From assembly GCF_004114425.1 (NCBI RefSeq), contig NZ_RDQF01000022.1, forward strand, positions 48,136 through 112,135: DNA of 64,000 bases. Reading direction: 5' to 3'. The stretch's first letter is position 1. Each line of letters starts with the position of its first letter. The notes beneath the pieces are model-generated. The model worked only from the letters and a program-made list of their open reading frames with translations, was not told the DNA's origin and made no database searches. The stretch comes from Bradyrhizobium vignae (GTDB taxonomy: Bacteria; Pseudomonadota; Alphaproteobacteria; Rhizobiales; Xanthobacteraceae). The translations under genes and the position numbers were made by a program. This document shows, piece by piece, positions 20,332 through 29,338 of the stretch.

Positions 20332-20964
20332 ATGCCGATCGATTCATCAAAGTTCTTCGACTCCATCCGCGTCAAGCCGAGAGGCGCGAAACCGGAAGCG
20401 AAGCCGCGCGAGACCGTGGTCGCCTGCGAATGGGCCGGCTGTCAGAACAAGGGCAGCCATCGCGCGCCGAAGGGACGCGAGAACCAGCGCGAGTACTGGC
20501 ACTTCTGCCTGGACCACGTGCGCGAATACAACCAGAACTACAATTTCTTCTCCGGCATGAATGCCGAGGCCGTCGCGCGCTACCAGAAGGATGCGCTGAC
20601 CGGCCATCGTCCGACCTGGAAGATGGGTGCCAATGGCGGCAAGAAGGGATCGGAAGCCGAGATCGATGGCGCCTTCGACCCGTTCAGCATGTTCTCAGAG
20701 ATCAACGGCCGCGCCAGCTGGCGCGGCGGCCCGGAAGCTGCGCCCAAGGCCGAGACGCGCAAGGTGATGAACGCCGAGCGCAAGGCGCTTCAGGTCATGG
20801 GCCTCGGCGCCGACGCCACGCTCGCCGACGTCAAGAGCAAGTACAAGGCGCTGGTCAAGCAGCATCATCCGGACGTCAATGGCGGCGACCGCTCCACCGA
20901 AGACCGTCTGATCGAGATCATCAAGGCGTACAACTATCTGAAGACGGTGGTACGGGAGGCGTAG
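20332..20964 (+). CDS. J-domain protein with N-terminal Cys/His cluster
   Basis: 210-residue DnaJ-related protein. A C-terminal J domain (about 150-208) has the HPD motif at 179-181 (KQHHPDVNGG). The N-terminal half has C32, C37, C59 and H62, which could bind zinc. It lacks the glycine-rich and central zinc-finger parts of DnaJ, so it should stimulate a DnaK ATPase in a specialised role. It is divergent from bolA. Confidence 0.88.
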   Translation: MPIDSSKFFDSIRVKPRGAKPEAKPRETVVACEWAGCQNKGSHRAPKGRENQREYWHFCLDHVREYNQNYNFFSGMNAEAVARYQKDALTGHRPTWKMGANGGKKGSEAEIDGAFDPFSMFSEINGRASWRGGPEAAPKAETRKVMNAERKALQVMGLGADATLADVKSKYKALVKQHHPDVNGGDRSTEDRLIEIIKAYNYLKTVVREA

Positions 20965-20988
20965 GGCCTCGCAGCTTCCTTTCTCCCC

Positions 20989-21041
20989 AAGCGTAATCCG
21001 GGACCTTTCTCTCACAACCACGACTTTCCCGGATTACGCTT
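20989..21041. repeat. 15-bp inverted repeat between convergent genes
   Basis: AAGCGTAATCCGGGA (20989-21003) pairs perfectly with TCCCGGATTACGCTT (21027-21041) across a 23-base loop. It lies between the 3' ends of the J-domain gene and the citrate synthase-like gene and could stabilise or end both transcripts. Confidence 0.75.
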
Positions 21042-21065
21042 GCCGCTCCATGCGGGGCTACTTCG

Positions 21066-22160
21066 TCACGCCTCCGGCATCGCCCCGACATAAGACGAGC
21101 TCGGCCGGATCAAGCGCCCGGTCCGCTGCTGCTCGCGCGCATGCGCGGTCCAGCCTGCGCTGCGTGCCACCGCGAAGATCGGCGTGAACGCCTGCCGTGG
21201 AATCGCCAGCGCATCGAGCAGGATCGCGGTGAAGAACTCGACATTCGTCTCCAGCGGCCGATCCGGATTCTTCTTGCGCAGCGCTTGCCGAATATAGGCT
21301 TCGACCTCGCCGGCGAACGGCAGGTCGGTGCCGCTGGATGCGAGCGCCTCGACCGCGGCCTTCAGCACGTCGGCGCGCGGATCGCGCACCCGGTAGACGC
21401 GGTGGCCAAATCCCATCATCCGCTCGCCACGCGCCAGCGCCGCATCCACCCACGGCTGGATGCGCTCGCGCGAGCCGATTGCGTCGAGCATTTCCAGCAC
21501 CGGTTCCGGCGCGCCGCCATGCAGCGGACCCGTGAGCGCGCAATAGCCGGCGGTCACTGCGGCAAACAGGTCGGCTTGCGTCGAGGCCACCACGCGCGCG
21601 GTGAAGGTCGAGGCGTTCATGCCGTGATCGCTGGCGGTAACGAGATAGGCATCGAGCGCGGTGACCTCGCGCGCCGCAGGGGTGCGTCCGTGCAGCATGC
21701 GCAGCGTGTCCGCGGCATGGCTCGCGTCCGGATTCGGCGCGACCGGCTCGAGCCCCTTGGCGCGCCGGACCAGCGCGCCCGCGATCACCGGAAATGCGCC
21801 GACGATGGTCGCCTCATGTTCCAGGCCGTGCTCCGCGCGAAGCCCGGCGACCGCTGCGCGGAACCCGTCGATAATGCCCATGCCGCGCGTCGCCGGCAGC
21901 AACTCGTCCAGCCGCGCGAAGGCGCGCTCGCGCGCCGCGCCCAGGCTCGCCCGCACATTGGCTTCGCTGCGGCTGGTCCCGCTCGCGCCATTCCAGAGTC
22001 GGGCGGTGACGCCCTCGAAGCTCGATTCGGCGGCGAGGCGCCCGACATGCTCGCCGGCGATGATCAACTCGCCGCGCTCGCCATCGACGTGGCTCAGCAC
22101 GGTCTCAGCCGCGGGAACGCCGTCCAGCCCGATCTGGCTTTTGGTGAGGTGGATGTTCAT
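21066..22160 (-). CDS. Citrate synthase/methylcitrate synthase-like protein with Asp-to-Glu change
   Basis: 364-residue protein of the citrate synthase superfamily. Two of the three active residues are present (H214 in GPLHGG and H253 in GFGHRVY). The usual catalytic aspartate of NVDF is E308 (NVEFF). The ATG at 22160 has a strong GGAGA Shine-Dalgarno. It is divergent from a second, HTH-fused citrate synthase gene, with only 73 bases between starts. It probably makes a citrate-like product from a different acyl-CoA; which one cannot be read from sequence. Confidence 0.85.
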   Translation of the reverse strand: MNIHLTKSQIGLDGVPAAETVLSHVDGERGELIIAGEHVGRLAAESSFEGVTARLWNGASGTSRSEANVRASLGAARERAFARLDELLPATRGMGIIDGFRAAVAGLRAEHGLEHEATIVGAFPVIAGALVRRAKGLEPVAPNPDASHAADTLRMLHGRTPAAREVTALDAYLVTASDHGMNASTFTARVVASTQADLFAAVTAGYCALTGPLHGGAPEPVLEMLDAIGSRERIQPWVDAALARGERMMGFGHRVYRVRDPRADVLKAAVEALASSGTDLPFAGEVEAYIRQALRKKNPDRPLETNVEFFTAILLDALAIPRQAFTPIFAVARSAGWTAHAREQQRTGRLIRPSSSYVGAMPEA

Positions 22161-22203
22161 GGCCTGTCTCCTTTCACGACTGGAAAGGTCGGGCCTCTCG
22201 ACA

Positions 22204-22232
22204 GATTGATCAATCTTGATTACATGAATCAA
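22204..22232. promoter_or_regulatory. Two adjacent palindromes: likely operator of the divergent citrate synthase genes
   Basis: GATTGATCAATC (22204-22215) is a perfect 12-base palindrome. It is followed directly by TTGATT (22216-22221), a five-base gap and AATCAA (22227-22232). All share the TTGAT core. The site ends one base before the ATG of the HTH-fused gene. Autoregulation by that protein's MerR-like HTH is the simplest reading. Confidence 0.65.
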
Positions 22233-22233
22233 T

Positions 22234-23448
22234 ATGAAAAATCCTCCGGAGCTGTACCTGTCCGCCCGGGAAGCCGCTGCCGAGCTCGCGATCTCCCCGG
22301 CCACCCTTTATGCCTATGTCAGCCGCGGCCTGATCCGCTCCGAGCCGACGCCGGATTCGCGCAAGAACCGCTACCGCGCCGAGGACGTCCGCGCGTTGAA
22401 AGAGCGCCGGGTGCCGCCGGAACCGCGCGGCCTGCGCAGCTTCGATGCCGACCTGCCGGTGATGGACACCGAGATTTCGACCATCACGGAGGAGGGCGCG
22501 ATCTATCGCGGCGTCAATTGCGTCGATCTTTCCGAGAGCGACACGCTCGAGCACACCGCGACGCTGCTCTGGGACGTCTCCGGCGTCGATCCGTTCGATC
22601 CGGACAATCAGCCCGAGATGTCCGAGGAGATGCGCACGATCGCAGCGGCTGCGCACCGCGCCGCGCCGATCGACCGCGCCATCGCGGTGCTCGCGCTCGC
22701 CGCCAGCGCCGATCCGCGCGCCTTCACCCGAGCGCCCGACGGCCGCGCCATGGTCGGGGCGCGCATCGTCCGCCTGCTGGTTGCGACCATGCTCAACGCC
22801 GAGCCGTCGGCCGAGCCGCTGCATCAGCAGGTCGCGCGCGCCTGGGCGGCGGACAACAAGCACGCGCCCGACCTGATCCGCCGCGCGCTGGTGCTGCTCG
22901 CCGATCATGAGCTGAATGCCTCGACCTTCACCGCGCGCTGCGCCGCGTCGACCGGCCTCAATCTCTACGACTCCGTCATCGCCGGGCTCGCCGCGTTGAA
23001 AGGGCCGAAGCACGGCGGGGCCGGCGTGCTGGCTTCGCAGCTGGTCAAGACGTTGGTCGACCGCGACGTCGAGCCGATGGTGCGCGAGCGCGTCGCGCTC
23101 GGCGAGCGTTTCGCGGGTTTCGGCCATGGCGTCTACAAGCGCGGCGATCCCCGCGCGCAATCGCTGCTGAACGCACTCTCCCGCGCCGGCGCGCCGCGCA
23201 AATTCACCCGCGAGGTGCCCGAGCGGATCGCCGAAGCGACCGGCGAGTTCGTCAACATCGACTATGCGCTCGCAGTCCTCGTGCACGCCCTGCGCCTGCC
23301 GGCGGGCAGCGAGCTCGCACTGTTTGCGATGGCCCGCAGTGTCGGCTGGATCGCCCATGCCAGCGAGCAATTGCAGTTCGGCAAGCTGATCCGGCCCAGG
23401 GCGCGCTACGTCGGGCCGGCGCCAGGGAGACGGGCGGGGAGTTCGTGA
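22234..23448 (+). CDS. Helix-turn-helix / citrate synthase fusion protein
   Basis: 404-residue protein. Residues 8-60 form a MerR/excisionase-like HTH (LSAREAAAELAISPATLYAYVSRG then RYRAEDV). The rest is a citrate synthase fold retaining all three active residues: H260 (GPKHGG), H298 (GFGHGVY, with G where most have R) and D343 (NIDYA). It may be a metabolite-sensing regulator, an enzyme, or both. The start codon follows the operator at once with no Shine-Dalgarno, so the message may be leaderless. Confidence 0.85.
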   Translation: MKNPPELYLSAREAAAELAISPATLYAYVSRGLIRSEPTPDSRKNRYRAEDVRALKERRVPPEPRGLRSFDADLPVMDTEISTITEEGAIYRGVNCVDLSESDTLEHTATLLWDVSGVDPFDPDNQPEMSEEMRTIAAAAHRAAPIDRAIAVLALAASADPRAFTRAPDGRAMVGARIVRLLVATMLNAEPSAEPLHQQVARAWAADNKHAPDLIRRALVLLADHELNASTFTARCAASTGLNLYDSVIAGLAALKGPKHGGAGVLASQLVKTLVDRDVEPMVRERVALGERFAGFGHGVYKRGDPRAQSLLNALSRAGAPRKFTREVPERIAEATGEFVNIDYALAVLVHALRLPAGSELALFAMARSVGWIAHASEQLQFGKLIRPRARYVGPAPGRRAGSS

Positions 23449-23559
23449 TCGCTCCACTTGCGGTCCGGTTCACGGCGGCAGCAGAAGCGCTTAATTGCTT
23501 TCCGTCCGGTCTACCTCCGGGCAGGCTCGTGGCACCTTCGATCTCCCCGGGAGCCATTT

Positions 23560-24945
23560 GTGTCGCAAGCCGCCGCCCTAACTCGCCGCAGTCGCCCGCT
23601 TCGTACCTCGGCCGAACTCAGTTCGGTCCTCGCGACGGCATATGAGCGCATCGATCGTGACCAACACCGCAATTGCTGGATCCATGTGAGGCCAAAGGAA
23701 GAGGCGCTGGCGGAGGCCGAGGCTCTCGCGCGGCGCAGCGCACAGGGCGAACTGCTGCCTCTGCTCGGTGTGCCTTTTGGCGTGAAGGACAACATCGACG
23801 TGGCGGGCATGCCGACCTCGGCGGCCTGTCCGTCCTTCGCCTATGTTGCGGAGCGATCGGCTCAGTGCGTCGAGCGCCTCGTCGCGGCGGGCGCAATCTG
23901 TCTCGGCAAGACCAATCTGGATCAGTTCGCAACCGGGCTATCCGGGGCCCGGTCACCTCACGGCGCCTGCCCAAGCGCCGCCGATGATCGCTATGTCGCG
24001 GGCGGATCGAGCTCGGGCTCGGCCGTCGCCGTGGCGGCCGGTCACGTTGCCTTCTCACTCGGCACCGACACCGGCGGCTCAGGTCGGGTGCCGGCAGGTT
24101 TCAACGGCATCATCGGGATCAAGCCGACGGTCGGGCTTGTCTCATCCCGCGGGCTCGTTCCGAACTGCCCCACGCTCGATTGTCCGTCGATCTTCTGCAA
24201 CTCCGTCACCGAGGGCAAATTGTTGCTGGAGCTCATCCAGGGCTTCGACGAGGCGGATCCCTACAGCCGCGAAGCGCGCGGCCGGTCATCCGCTGTCCCC
24301 CAGGAATTCCGCTTCGGGCGCATTTCCGCCTCTCAGCTCAATTCATTCGGGTTGCCTGAATGCGACGCGCTTTACGAGCAGGCTTGCGGGAGACTGGTGG
24401 GACTGGGAGGCGAGGCCCTCGAGATCGACTTCACGCCTTTCGCCGAGGCCGGCGAAATGCTGTTCTCGGGACCGTGGATCGCCGAACGCTACGCGGCGAT
24501 CAGCAAGCTCTTTGACGTCGATCATGGCGATCTGCTGGAGGTCACGCGCAAAGTCCTGCATTTTGCGGCGCAATTTTCAGCGGCTGACGCATTCGCGGCG
24601 CAACATCGTCTCCTGAAGTTGCGCCGACAGGTCCAGCTCCTCTTCAAGCAGATCGACGTCCTGGTCGTGCCGACAGCGCCGCGTCCCTTCACCATTGCGG
24701 ACATGCTGGAAGACCCCGTCACGCTCAATACGCGTCTTGGTCACTACTCCTATTCCGTCAATCTTCTGGATCTGTGTGCGGTGGCGCTTCCCAATGCGAC
24801 GCTCACCAGCGGGATGCCGATGGGCGTCACTCTGCTGGCACCCGCATGGCACGACCACGCCCTCCTGGACTTCGCCTCGCGATGGCAGCCGGACAATGAC
24901 GGCGCTCTGTTCGGACTGAACGTCTATTCGCGCGGCGTCGGTTAG
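23560..24945 (+). CDS. Amidase-signature hydrolase, allophanate hydrolase (AtzF)-like
   Basis: 461 residues from the GTG at 23560 (an upstream in-frame start at 23458 gives an unusually basic extension). Triad: K76 (GVKDNID), a cis-serine in GGSSSGS (148-154) and nucleophile S174 (DTGGSGRVPAGFNGIIGIKPT), closest to AtzF/allophanate hydrolases. It has no allophanate C-terminal decarboxylase domain. Its stop overlaps the convergent Crp/Fnr gene by four bases. With the ABC importer nearby, it probably releases ammonia from an imported amide or urea derivative. Confidence 0.82.
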   Translation: MSQAAALTRRSRPLRTSAELSSVLATAYERIDRDQHRNCWIHVRPKEEALAEAEALARRSAQGELLPLLGVPFGVKDNIDVAGMPTSAACPSFAYVAERSAQCVERLVAAGAICLGKTNLDQFATGLSGARSPHGACPSAADDRYVAGGSSSGSAVAVAAGHVAFSLGTDTGGSGRVPAGFNGIIGIKPTVGLVSSRGLVPNCPTLDCPSIFCNSVTEGKLLLELIQGFDEADPYSREARGRSSAVPQEFRFGRISASQLNSFGLPECDALYEQACGRLVGLGGEALEIDFTPFAEAGEMLFSGPWIAERYAAISKLFDVDHGDLLEVTRKVLHFAAQFSAADAFAAQHRLLKLRRQVQLLFKQIDVLVVPTAPRPFTIADMLEDPVTLNTRLGHYSYSVNLLDLCAVALPNATLTSGMPMGVTLLAPAWHDHALLDFASRWQPDNDGALFGLNVYSRGVG

Positions 24946-25667
24946 ACGATCTCGAGGTCGAGCGCGCGCAAATTCAGAATGACGATCAGACCTCTGTCGT
25001 AGCGGATGATGCCTCTCGCCTGCATGCGAGAGAGCTGCACCGTCACCCATTGTCGTGTCGCTCCGATCAGGTTGGCGAGATCGCCATGGGTGAAGGGAAT
25101 GCCGAGCACGATCTCGCGGCCGTGCTGCGAGCCGTAGATATTCGAGAGAAAGATCAGCAGACGCTGCAACCGCTCGGTCACCGATCGTGTGCCGAGCATT
25201 TGCGCCATGGCCGAGTAACACCTTGCCTTGAAGGCCAGCGCATCCAGCAGGGCTACCGCGATGGTCGCCGACTGAAGCGCAAGCTCGCGCAGCGCGGGGC
25301 CAGGCAGAAAGAGGAGCCGGCTGCGCTCGATCGCAACCGAAGACCACATATGCGCTCCGGAGCCGAAGAGGTCCGGCCCGCCGACGAAATTGCCGCCGAA
25401 CCAGTAGGCGAGCGTCACCTCACGCCCCGAAGGTGCTGCGTAATAGCTGCGGATCCGGCCGGACTCGATCAGATATATGCCGTTCTGGCTCTCTCCCTGG
25501 CGCCAGATATGCTTGCCGGTGTCCAGAACCTGGTGGCGACCGATTGCCAGCACACGGCCCCGGTCAGCCTCGCTCAGATGGTCGAGCAAGCCCGGCAGCG
25601 ATCTGACCAGAGCATCCGACTCCGCCAGCATGATCCCGGCCGTCGCCTTGAGAGTTGCCGCTGACAT
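24942..25667 (-). CDS. Crp/Fnr family transcriptional regulator
   Basis: About 241 residues from the ATG at 25667, which follows a GGAG; an ATG at 25700 is possible. An N-terminal cyclic-nucleotide-type beta barrel (HIWRQGESQNGIYLIESGRIRSYY) is followed by a long dimer helix and a winged HTH (THGDLANLIGATRQWVTVQLSRMQARG). No cysteine cluster for an Fe-S centre is present, so it is not an oxygen-sensing FNR. It lies between the amidase and the ABC importer and is a good candidate for their regulator. Confidence 0.85.
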   Translation of the reverse strand: MSAATLKATAGIMLAESDALVRSLPGLLDHLSEADRGRVLAIGRHQVLDTGKHIWRQGESQNGIYLIESGRIRSYYAAPSGREVTLAYWFGGNFVGGPDLFGSGAHMWSSVAIERSRLLFLPGPALRELALQSATIAVALLDALAFKARCYSAMAQMLGTRSVTERLQRLLIFLSNIYGSQHGREIVLGIPFTHGDLANLIGATRQWVTVQLSRMQARGIIRYDRGLIVILNLRALDLEIV

Positions 25668-25759
25668 CTGCCCGCTCCATCGTAGCTGGAGCAGATCCAT
25701 TCAAGAGCTATGCCAGCCCTCGCTGCGGCTAAATTGAAGCGAGCTCATCGCGCTTCAGG

Positions 25760-26623
25760 TCACCGCTCCATTTGCTCGAACGCCTTGCGGCCTTCGGTCC
25801 GGATCAGGTCAAGGCAATCCCGCTTGAGCGCGAGATAGGCTGGGTCGGTCAAGATAGCGCTGGAGCGCGGGCGCGGCAGGGCCACCGAAAGATCCCGCAG
25901 GATGCGGCCCGGGCCGGCGCTCATGATCAGCACGCGATCCGACAGGAGAATGGCTTCGTCGATGTCATGCGTGACGAAAACGATCGTGGCGTTGATCCGG
26001 TCGCGCAGCTCGAGCAGGTTGTCCTGCATCACGGCCCGGGTCTGCGCGTCCAACGCACCGAAGGGTTCGTCCATGAGCAGCACACGCGGCTGGTTCGCGA
26101 GGGCGCGAGCAATCGCCACCCGCTGCTGCATGCCGCCTGAAAGCGTATGCGGATAGGCGCTGGCGAATTTTGTCAGCCCGATCATGTCGATCAGGTCGTC
26201 GGCGATACGAAGCGCCTCCGTTTTCGACTTGCCGAGCGCGCGCGGTCCGTGAGCGATGTTACGGCGTACCGATTTCCAGGGGAACAGATGCGGCTGCTGA
26301 AAGACCATCCCGATATCGGGTCGAGGTGCCAGCATCGGCTTGCCGGCGACCGTGATCTCGCCTTCGAACGGCCGTTCGAGGCCCGCCATCGCGTTCAAGA
26401 GCGTAGACTTGCCGCAGCCCGACGGACCAACCAGCGAGACGAATTCACCCGGCATCACGGCCAGGGACACCCGGTCCACGGCAATGACCGCGCCGCGCGG
26501 CACATCGAACACGATGCTCAAATCCTCGACCCGGATGATTGCTTCCGGCGCCGTCGATGAAGGCTCCGGCTGAGCATCCACGAGCCGGAGCGGTGATGTC
26601 GGGCGAAGCGGGGTGTGCATCAT
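25760..26623 (-). CDS. ABC transporter ATPase (nitrate/sulfonate/taurine type)
   Basis: About 287 residues. Walker A GPSGCGKST, Q-loop FQQPHLFPW, signature LSGGMQQRVAIA, Walker B VLLMDEPFGALD and H-loop THD are intact. The sequence groups with SsuB/TauB/NrtD. The ATG at 26623 overlaps the permease stop (ATGA); an ATG three codons earlier is possible. Last gene of a three-gene importer operon. Confidence 0.92.
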   Translation of the reverse strand: MMHTPLRPTSPLRLVDAQPEPSSTAPEAIIRVEDLSIVFDVPRGAVIAVDRVSLAVMPGEFVSLVGPSGCGKSTLLNAMAGLERPFEGEITVAGKPMLAPRPDIGMVFQQPHLFPWKSVRRNIAHGPRALGKSKTEALRIADDLIDMIGLTKFASAYPHTLSGGMQQRVAIARALANQPRVLLMDEPFGALDAQTRAVMQDNLLELRDRINATIVFVTHDIDEAILLSDRVLIMSAGPGRILRDLSVALPRPRSSAILTDPAYLALKRDCLDLIRTEGRKAFEQMER

Positions 26624-27399
26624 CGCCACCATACGGCGCGCTCGGCAATGGCCGCGAAGGACCGATCGGCAACGAAGGAGAGCAGTCCGAGCGCCGCCAG
26701 CCCTCCCATGACCTGTCCGGTCTGCATGTTCTGTTGCGCAATCTCGATCCGGTAGACGATGCCGGCGAACGCACCCGCCAGCTCGGCGGCGACGAGCGTG
26801 TAAAAGGAGATGCTGACGGCGGTGCGCAGACCGACAACGATGTAGGGAAGCGCCCCCAGCAGGACGATCTCCGTGAGCATCTGCCGACGTGGCGTGCCGA
26901 GCATCAGCGCGGCGCGAATGAGGCCGCGATCGACCTTCTGAACGCCGATATGGGTCGCGAGCCATACGGTGAAGAACACGCCCCAGACGACCAGAAAGAG
27001 CTTGCCGGCCTCGGACAAGCCGAACCAGAGGATCACGATCGGCACGAAGGCGATCGGGGGGATCGGGCGGAGGATATGAAACAGCGGCGAGAGCAGGCTC
27101 GAGACCAGCCGGAACCGGCCCGTCAGCACGCCGAGCATGATGCCACCCGTCGTCCCGATCAGGAAGCCCATGGTGACGCGGAATAGGCTCGCGGAAAGGT
27201 CGCCGACAAACTGCCCGCTGTGGATCCAGTCAAGGATGGCGACAGCGACCGTCGACGGCGGCGGGAACAGCACCGCGTTGACGATCCGGGAGCGCGCGAT
27301 CAATTCCCAGACGCCGACGAAGGCTGGCACGGAAAGCGCGCCGAGAAGCATGCTCAGACGTCCGGCCGCCGTCGCGCGGTTGTGCCCGCCGGTGCTCAT
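26620..27399 (-). CDS. ABC transporter permease (SsuC/TauC type)
   Basis: 259-residue inner-membrane permease with about six helices and the EAA loop (about LIRAALMLGTPRRQMLTEIVLLGALPYIVVGLR) that docks on the ATPase. Overlaps the binding-protein stop by four bases upstream and the ATPase start downstream, so all three are coupled. Confidence 0.92.
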   Translation of the reverse strand: MSTGGHNRATAAGRLSMLLGALSVPAFVGVWELIARSRIVNAVLFPPPSTVAVAILDWIHSGQFVGDLSASLFRVTMGFLIGTTGGIMLGVLTGRFRLVSSLLSPLFHILRPIPPIAFVPIVILWFGLSEAGKLFLVVWGVFFTVWLATHIGVQKVDRGLIRAALMLGTPRRQMLTEIVLLGALPYIVVGLRTAVSISFYTLVAAELAGAFAGIVYRIEIAQQNMQTGQVMGGLAALGLLSFVADRSFAAIAERAVWWR

Positions 27400-28397
27400 G
27401 GATTGGCCGACAGTGTCACACGTGCGGGATCAAGCGCCTTCAGCGGCGCCGCCACAATGACCTTCGAGAAATCAGGCATCCCCGCCCCCGGCGGGTGATT
27501 GCCGGTCTCGAGCCGCCAGGCCGCGTGCGTCTTCAGCGTCTCGAGCAGCTTGTCGTCGAGGCGCACGCGATAGACGTAATCCGACCAGATCGGCGCCAGC
27601 TCGTCGCGCTTCATGCCACTTGCGGCGGCGACAATGTCGATCGCTTCGTCCGGATGGGACTTCATCCAGCCTTCCGCTTCAATGAGAGCCGCCAGGAATT
27701 TGCTGACGATTGCCGGGTTTGCCTCCAGATAGGGCCGCGTCACGACGATGTTGAAGCTCTCCGAGTAGAGCCCCTTGGTATCGAGCAGGACGGCGCCCTC
27801 GCCGAGCGCCTTCTTTGCATTCGCCAGGTGCGGCTCCCAGGTGTCGAACGCGTCGATGCTCCCCGCCGCCAGAGCGGGAAGCATCTCCTGGGGGCGAAGG
27901 TTGACGAGCGTGACATCCTTGGCGGTCAATCCCGCCGCCTTCAGCAGAGCCGAAGTGTAGACCTCGCTCCCTGTGCCGGCCGTGAAGCCGATGCGTTTGC
28001 CGCGCAGATCCGCTTTGGTCCTGATTGCGGCGGCCGCCGCCGTCATCGTCTTCAGATCCGAGTACTCCATGCCGGCGACGAAGGCGATCGGCTGCTGCGC
28101 CATCGCGGCCGCGGTGACCGGAGCTTCGGCGGTCGTCGCGATGTCCGCGCCTCCTCCCATCACCGTGTCGAGACACTGTTTTCCGCTGGTGAAATTCGAG
28201 ACCGAGATATCGAGTCCCTGCTTGCCGAAGAGGCCGTTCGCCTTGGCGACGATCGCGAGGGCCGAGATCGGTGCGAGGTTCTGCGCAAGCCGTGCCTTCA
28301 GCACCTCCTCGGCCGCGGCCTGGCAAGCCGGATTCAAGATGCCCGCACAGGCCGAGATCGCAAACGAGACCATGCGAAGAGCTGTTTTCGCGCGCAT
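27396..28397 (-). CDS. ABC transporter substrate-binding protein (NMT1/TauA-like)
   Basis: 333-residue periplasmic protein with a signal peptide and the NMT1/SsuA/TauA fold (GLFGKQGLDISVSNFTSGKQCLDTVMGGGADIA; GKRIGFTAGTGSEVYTSALLKAAGL). The ATG at 28397 is preferred: it is preceded by GGAGGTGG at good spacing, whereas the upstream ATG at 28415 overlaps that ribosome-binding site. The ligand is unknown; the neighbouring amidase suggests a small amide or nitrogen compound. Confidence 0.9.
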   Translation of the reverse strand: MRAKTALRMVSFAISACAGILNPACQAAAEEVLKARLAQNLAPISALAIVAKANGLFGKQGLDISVSNFTSGKQCLDTVMGGGADIATTAEAPVTAAAMAQQPIAFVAGMEYSDLKTMTAAAAAIRTKADLRGKRIGFTAGTGSEVYTSALLKAAGLTAKDVTLVNLRPQEMLPALAAGSIDAFDTWEPHLANAKKALGEGAVLLDTKGLYSESFNIVVTRPYLEANPAIVSKFLAALIEAEGWMKSHPDEAIDIVAAASGMKRDELAPIWSDYVYRVRLDDKLLETLKTHAAWRLETGNHPPGAGMPDFSKVIVAAPLKALDPARVTLSANP

Positions 28398-28678
28398 GCA
28401 ACCACCTCCGGTCATGTCGGCGGCCGCAACGGCCAGCCTGTGATTGGAGGAGGGTCATCCGAAGGCGATGCGCCGTGAAGCAATTAATCGACAACGTGTT
28501 CCGCTGACGAACATTTGCGCATCGCGGAGCCGTAGCGGATCGCAATTTGGGCAGCGGAAAGCTCTGTTTGCCCGCCTCTTGTGCGGCGTGCTGTCCGGCC
28601 CGCGGTCCTCAGCTATTCGGCAGTCGTGCTCGAGAGGAGCAAGGTCGCGGCCGCGAGCGGACGCCGGGCATCGCGCCA

Positions 28679-29338
28679 TCAGGCCCGTGGTTTGGCTTCC
28701 GCGACTGCGCTGCCGTGCCGGCGGCGGATGGTCCAGATTGCAGCGCCGACAATGATTGCAATCCCAACGACGGTTAGAATCCAGACATGCTTGAACGGAT
28801 GCCCCGCGTGCGGCACCCCGAAATATTGGTGGAAGGCCGACACCGCGAGCACGCCCGGCAGCACATGCGCCGGCGCCCAGAGCAGGATCGCGGGAACGTT
28901 CACTGCGTAGAATTTCGTGGGGGCCATGCCCAGCGCGCCGGCGGTCACGGGCACGAAGGCGCGGATCGGCGGCACGAAGCGGGCGAAGAACACGGCCCAG
29001 GTGCCGAAGCGGTTGAAGAAGCTTTCGCTCTCCGCGACCACGCGCGGATAATTGGTCAGCGGCCAGGTGTTGAGGATCTCGCGTTGCCGCCGGTGCCCGA
29101 TCCAATAGGCCGACCCGTCACCCAACACCGCGCCAAGCGCCGCCGCCAGCAGCACCCACGGCAGCTGCAGCTCGCCGCCCGGCACGAGGGCGCTCAGCGC
29201 CAGGATGATGGTCGAGCCGGGGATCACCGATCCAACCACCGGAACGGCTTCGAGCAGCGCCGCCAGGAACAGGGTCAGATAGCCCAGCCACGCATGGGCC
29301 GAGACGAAGGAGATGAGAGGATCGAGGAAGGACGTCAC
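28679..29338 (-). CDS. DedA family membrane protein
   Basis: 219-residue inner-membrane protein of the DedA/VTT superfamily, probable lipid (undecaprenyl phosphate or phospholipid) flippases. Typical features: re-entrant-loop segment VPVVGSVIPGSTIILALSAL, the conserved FFARFVPPIRAFVPVTAG and GDGSAYWIGH. A basic tail follows the last helix. It lies 281 bases upstream of the ABC operon on the same strand; no shared role is evident. Confidence 0.9.
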   Translation of the reverse strand: MTSFLDPLISFVSAHAWLGYLTLFLAALLEAVPVVGSVIPGSTIILALSALVPGGELQLPWVLLAAALGAVLGDGSAYWIGHRRQREILNTWPLTNYPRVVAESESFFNRFGTWAVFFARFVPPIRAFVPVTAGALGMAPTKFYAVNVPAILLWAPAHVLPGVLAVSAFHQYFGVPHAGHPFKHVWILTVVGIAIIVGAAIWTIRRRHGSAVAEAKPRA

